In this document: positions 63,401 to 64,000 of the stretch, in pieces
Position numbering within the stretch: the first letter of the stretch is position 1
How the letters are laid out: each line of letters opens with the position of its first letter
Source of the DNA: Volvox africanus
Taxonomy: Eukaryota; Chlorophyta; Chlorophyceae; Chlamydomonadales; Volvocaceae
Direction: 5' to 3'
Assembly (NCBI GenBank): GCA_030268105.1
Contig: BSDZ01000015.1
Coordinates: forward strand, 3,747,501 to 3,811,500
Length of the DNA stretch: 64,000 nucleotides
Translations under genes and position numbers: made by a program
Notes under the pieces: model-generated
Databases searched by the model: none
What the model was told of the DNA's origin: nothing
The model's input: only the letters and a program-made list of their open reading frames with translations

Positions 63401-64000
63401 CAGAAAACGAGTTGGCGGCGGTCTAAGTAACAGTCCTGCTGATTGTGATGGTTGGTGTGGGCAAAGTAAACGAAACAGGGGCAAGCAAGCCAAGTCGTAC
63501 GTGTACGTGGTGTACGGAGAAACGGGCGCCTTCTGAAAGCAACATCACAACATCACATCCATGTACGGATGTAAGCTCCTTGCCAGCCTGCACCGCCCTC
63601 TTGTGCCCATCCCACCAAGGGTCTCCGCGTACGTCCCCCATCCTCCACCCCTGCAGGGAAGCCCCGTCATCCCTTTACCTCCTCCCTAATACCTCCTCCC
63701 TGCTATCTCCTCCCTATTACCTGCACCCCTCTACCTGCACCCCTGACCCCAGCTCCCCCACCCCTTTACCTGCACCCCTGACCCCAGCTCCCCCACCCCT
63801 TTACCTGCACCCCTGGCCCCAGCTCCACGACCGCCTGCACCACCTGGCTCCCCAGCTCCCTCATGCTGGCCACCACCTCCACCTGGGAGTGAGCTCCATC
63901 GCCGTCATCGCCATTACCATCAATGTCATATTTCCATTTGGGCGCCAGAACCTTGTACCGATAGCCCATCGCCGCGAGTGTACGGAGAGGAAGCGGAATC
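51495..64000 (-). CDS. Membrane-anchored HD-type 3',5'-cyclic-nucleotide phosphodiesterase, 5' end beyond window
   Basis: The enzyme hydrolyses cAMP and/or cGMP; specificity cannot be read here. Exons, 5' to 3': beyond 64000-63805, 63532-63273 (membrane segment), 62939-62833, 62334-62174, 61949-59898 (684 codons, mostly low complexity), 59652-59495, 59018-58856, 58479-58279, 57788 to about 57662 or 57523, about 57070 (or later) to 56870, 52780-52722, 52490-52376, 52100-51495 (TGA). All phases agree except the unresolved joint between the exons near 57.6 and 57.0 kb. The order of an outer part, one membrane helix, a cytosolic linker and the PDE domain is that of the large volvocine PDEs. The C-terminal 150 residues after NYQYWKQVEAEA are Gly/Ala/Thr-rich. 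The intron 52781-56869 carries an antisense DIRS-type element. The gene lies upstream of, and on the same strand as, the cyclase gene. Confidence 0.88.
52376..59652 (-). CDS. PDE gene: exons of the catalytic HD/PDEase domain
   Basis: In order: WQFDTWGLHEASGGHALSAL and QREGLVERLRMEPLTLA (59652-59495); the metal-binding signature HNSAHAADVLHTLH (59018-58856); HDYGHPGLTNDFL and YNDRSPLESHH (58479-58279); VIELVLATDMKQHFAIL (57788 exon); MLKVADIGH (52780-52722); WLSVLEEEFFRQGDQERQM and SPLFDRAKQGISKSQ (52490-52376); then GFFDFVALPL opening the last exon. The His/His-Asp/Asp metal set is complete, so the enzyme should be active if spliced correctly. The junction SKSQ|VGFF uses a GC donor (GCGAGG at 52375). 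Confidence 0.92.
52855..53004 (+). repeat. Left direct repeat A1 of the DIRS-type element
   Basis: Identical to 56628-56777 except C/T in ATTACGCTT versus ATTACGTTT. The first 80 bp are very AT-rich (ATATTTAAATAATATTATAT) and the end is GC-richer (CACTCGGGGGTCC). The high identity points to a young insertion. Confidence 0.95.
52959..53159 (+). pseudogene. Gag remnant of the DIRS-type element (Gly/Arg-rich tail)
   Basis: A short plus-strand frame ends with RGRGGGFAGRGFPPNRAS and a stop at 53157-53159, 14 bp before the RT frame. A Gly/Arg-rich C-terminus is plausible for a nucleic-acid-binding gag. The body of a gag is missing: the frame runs straight into the A1 repeat, which suggests an internal deletion. 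Confidence 0.45.
53174..55159 (+). CDS. Reverse transcriptase / RNase H of the DIRS-type element (661 aa)
   Basis: The RT makes DNA from element RNA and the RNase H degrades the RNA strand. RT motifs in order: FCVPKQGSASWRLVVNLKRM (about 91-110), KVDLADAFYHIPI with a catalytic Asp (139-151), ALPMGWLNSPYWF (172-184), and the YLDD box (237-240). RNase H motifs: LSVDAS with Asp 404, NWKELRAV with Glu 436, REDNT with Asp 461, and ENEADAAS. The frame is intact from ATG to stop. Domain order and the lack of protease or integrase fit DIRS-like elements. The start ATG at 53174 was chosen because it directly follows the gag remnant's stop. Confidence 0.9.
   Translation: MSAPLYARVQAHLAAWKAIGADTRTLHVLKQGVPVEFRNGCPPTAFDLPSFPVSEIQKRWWQEVEEPRLIALGAISRVDPSRTVEHVVNAFCVPKQGSASWRLVVNLKRMNIAQKAYKCRYESLRTLRRMGIQNSGMIKVDLADAFYHIPIRPVDRRFFTFRFCDTLYEMNALPMGWLNSPYWFTKIMRNVVRFWRDPIAAVGGKKCRVTPPMPPHQFFPACGSGRPARLGARVLPYLDDFLFVFSSKEQASLGARWVREIIEFLGLACHPTKCQWEPSQAVYHLGITVNTASGLFEVPKEKLSKLRRLAVGLRVTAKKNRRLVQKRELAKFCGFAQSVKLALTPAPLFLRNFYDDIMQPVGWSGRIRLSRGSLRDLDWWADIPTRHCSAAIHIGPAAVDLSVDASRHSWGATLHGRIARGYWSSNDYLAHINWKELRAVRHALESFLPYATQRVVLIREDNTCTQAVLGRRSSRSPCLHEEMRCLWSFLQEHSIILQVERVDSAENEADAASRWIDRDDYRLHPHLFQLIENRFGPHDVDLFASHINAQLPCFFSRHHCPGSSGVNALLQPWAGHNAYGCPPLDPEFLMAVVQKVREEQACVTLVVPYWTAQPWWQQLMELAVDLVFLPSNTVLFAPGMGGSNTFLPPPSWQVVAVRVQW
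55136..56278 (+). pseudogene. Tyrosine recombinase of the DIRS-type element, one frameshift
   Basis: The enzyme would integrate the circular DNA copy. The N-terminal part is in the +1 frame relative to RT (ASTWRSYGSHFAAFVRF, then FCLFLRPDCLLSV with the first catalytic Arg) and runs open from before 55136 to about 55870. The C-terminal catalytic part is in another frame, open from about 55877 to the stop at 56276-56278: HTLYSLRRGGASAARAAG with His and the second Arg, FGGWSTNS, and the nucleophile Tyr in REHYLD. A single frame change near 55870-55920 separates them. It could be a mutation, a sequencing error or programmed slippage. All catalytic residues remain. The true start is uncertain because the frame overlaps the RT frame. 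Confidence 0.8.
56297..56325 (+). repeat. Internal direct repeat B1 of the DIRS-type element
   Basis: 29 bp identical to 56600-56628, 19 bp beyond the recombinase stop codon. Together with the A repeats it forms a split-repeat arrangement. Confidence 0.9.
56583..56587 (+). terminator. Candidate TGTAA polyadenylation signal of the element
   Basis: TGTAA on the coding strand, 305 bp after the recombinase stop and just before the B2/A2 repeats. It fits algal polyadenylation signals; no transcript evidence is available. Confidence 0.4.
56600..56777 (+). repeat. Right end repeats B2 and A2 of the DIRS-type element
   Basis: B2 (56600-56628) abuts A2 (56628-56777). Host intron sequence follows A2 at once and leads 92 bp later to the PDE donor at 56869. 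Confidence 0.92.
58201..58270. repeat. 22-bp tandem repeat, about three units
   Basis: Units of the form CAGCTGCACTCCCCCACCAA are repeated in the PDE intron just downstream of the donor at 58278. Confidence 0.85.
59099..59487. repeat. (CCCCT)n microsatellite, about 77 units, filling a PDE intron
   Basis: A nearly perfect 5-bp repeat about 385 bp long lies in the 476-bp intron 59019-59494, between TLAR and LLRTLESGY in the catalytic domain. The transcript strand reads (AGGGG)n. It creates long spurious GRGGEG and PSPPLP frames. Confidence 0.97.
59898..61949 (-). CDS. PDE gene: 684-codon linker exon, largely low complexity
   Basis: The exon starts TDVAHALMRQLGDPPDFL, continuing the DVYRPLNLGGRLRDANLD stretch of the preceding exon (62334-62174), which is conserved in volvocine PDEs. 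It ends RPIVEE, leading into the catalytic exon. Between these lie Gly, Ala, Ser and Gln/His-rich runs without a fold. Phase 0 at both ends. High-GC frames on the plus strand here are shadows of this exon. Confidence 0.8.
63061..63096. repeat. (CTCCC)n microsatellite
   Basis: Six CTCCC units in the PDE intron 62940-63272. Confidence 0.85.
63273..63532 (-). CDS. PDE gene: membrane-spanning exon
   Basis: Two phase-0 flanks give an open exon. It begins KAPVSPYTTYTYDLACLPLF with two cysteines (probably the outer, lumenal end), then PPPTRFLQWTLLVG, then one clear membrane helix (GGIVAAVVVLSLAVSMLLFG) and LLVSR at the donor. The next exon (62939-62833) continues RRHQMLLLSLLPANLI, a basic stop-transfer and helix, which puts the PDE domain in the cytosol. 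Confidence 0.85.
63718..63816 (-). repeat. 35-bp tandem repeat duplicating the PDE splice donor
   Basis: On the transcript strand the exon end GGGGTGCAG|GTAAAG at 63805/63804 is followed by further copies with donors at 63769 (GTAAAG) and 63734 (GTAGAG), each 35 nt apart, and one more GTGCAG|GTAATA at 63720. The unit includes GAGCTGGGGTCAGGGGTGCAG. Because 35 is not a multiple of three, alternative donors would shift the frame. Confidence 0.85.

Overview
The window looks like nuclear DNA of a volvocine green alga, most likely a Volvox-type species. The reasons are very intron-rich genes with GT-AG (and a few GC-AG) introns, Ala/Gly/Ser low-complexity insertions inside signalling enzymes, the large cyclase and phosphodiesterase families typical of Chlamydomonas and Volvox, and a DIRS/Kangaroo-type tyrosine-recombinase retrotransposon (Kangaroo was described from Volvox carteri). 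No organelle or bacterial genes are seen. The species is inferred, not proven.

Layout. 1-8.9 kb is gene-poor. It holds the decayed 3' part of a LINE-like element (about 0.64-1.76 kb), an intron-containing tRNA-Ile(AAU)-like gene (3.06-3.18 kb, minus) and a 25-bp minisatellite (7.23-7.38 kb). 8.87-29.8 kb (minus) is one gene for a secreted alpha-2-macroglobulin-like protein with a C-terminal EGF-like module. I could join 35 exons whose phases all agree and whose summed length is divisible by three (2132 residues). 30.0-34.3 kb has scattered minus-strand coding-like stretches that I could not assemble. 35.4 to at least 45.9 kb, perhaps to 51.15 kb (minus), is a class III nucleotidyl cyclase with guanylate-type specificity residues and a PAS domain split by about 1,450 low-complexity residues. 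51.5 kb to beyond the right edge (minus) is a membrane-anchored HD-type cyclic-nucleotide phosphodiesterase. One of its introns (52,781-56,869) contains the antisense DIRS/Kangaroo-type element (52,855-56,777).

How the parts fit. The cyclase and phosphodiesterase lie head-to-tail on one strand and would make and destroy a cyclic nucleotide, probably cGMP for the cyclase. They may share a signalling context, but co-regulation is inference. The A2M-like protein is presumably extracellular. Introns carry many microsatellites, including (AAT)n, (TATAA)n, (GTGTAT)n and a nearly 390-bp (CCCCT)n tract filling one phosphodiesterase intron.

Limits. Exon borders were placed by eye from splice dinucleotides, phase agreement and remembered family motifs. 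No alignment or transcript data were available. The 5' exons of the cyclase, the linker exons of the phosphodiesterase (about 56.9-57.8 kb) and everything at 30-34.3 kb are uncertain.
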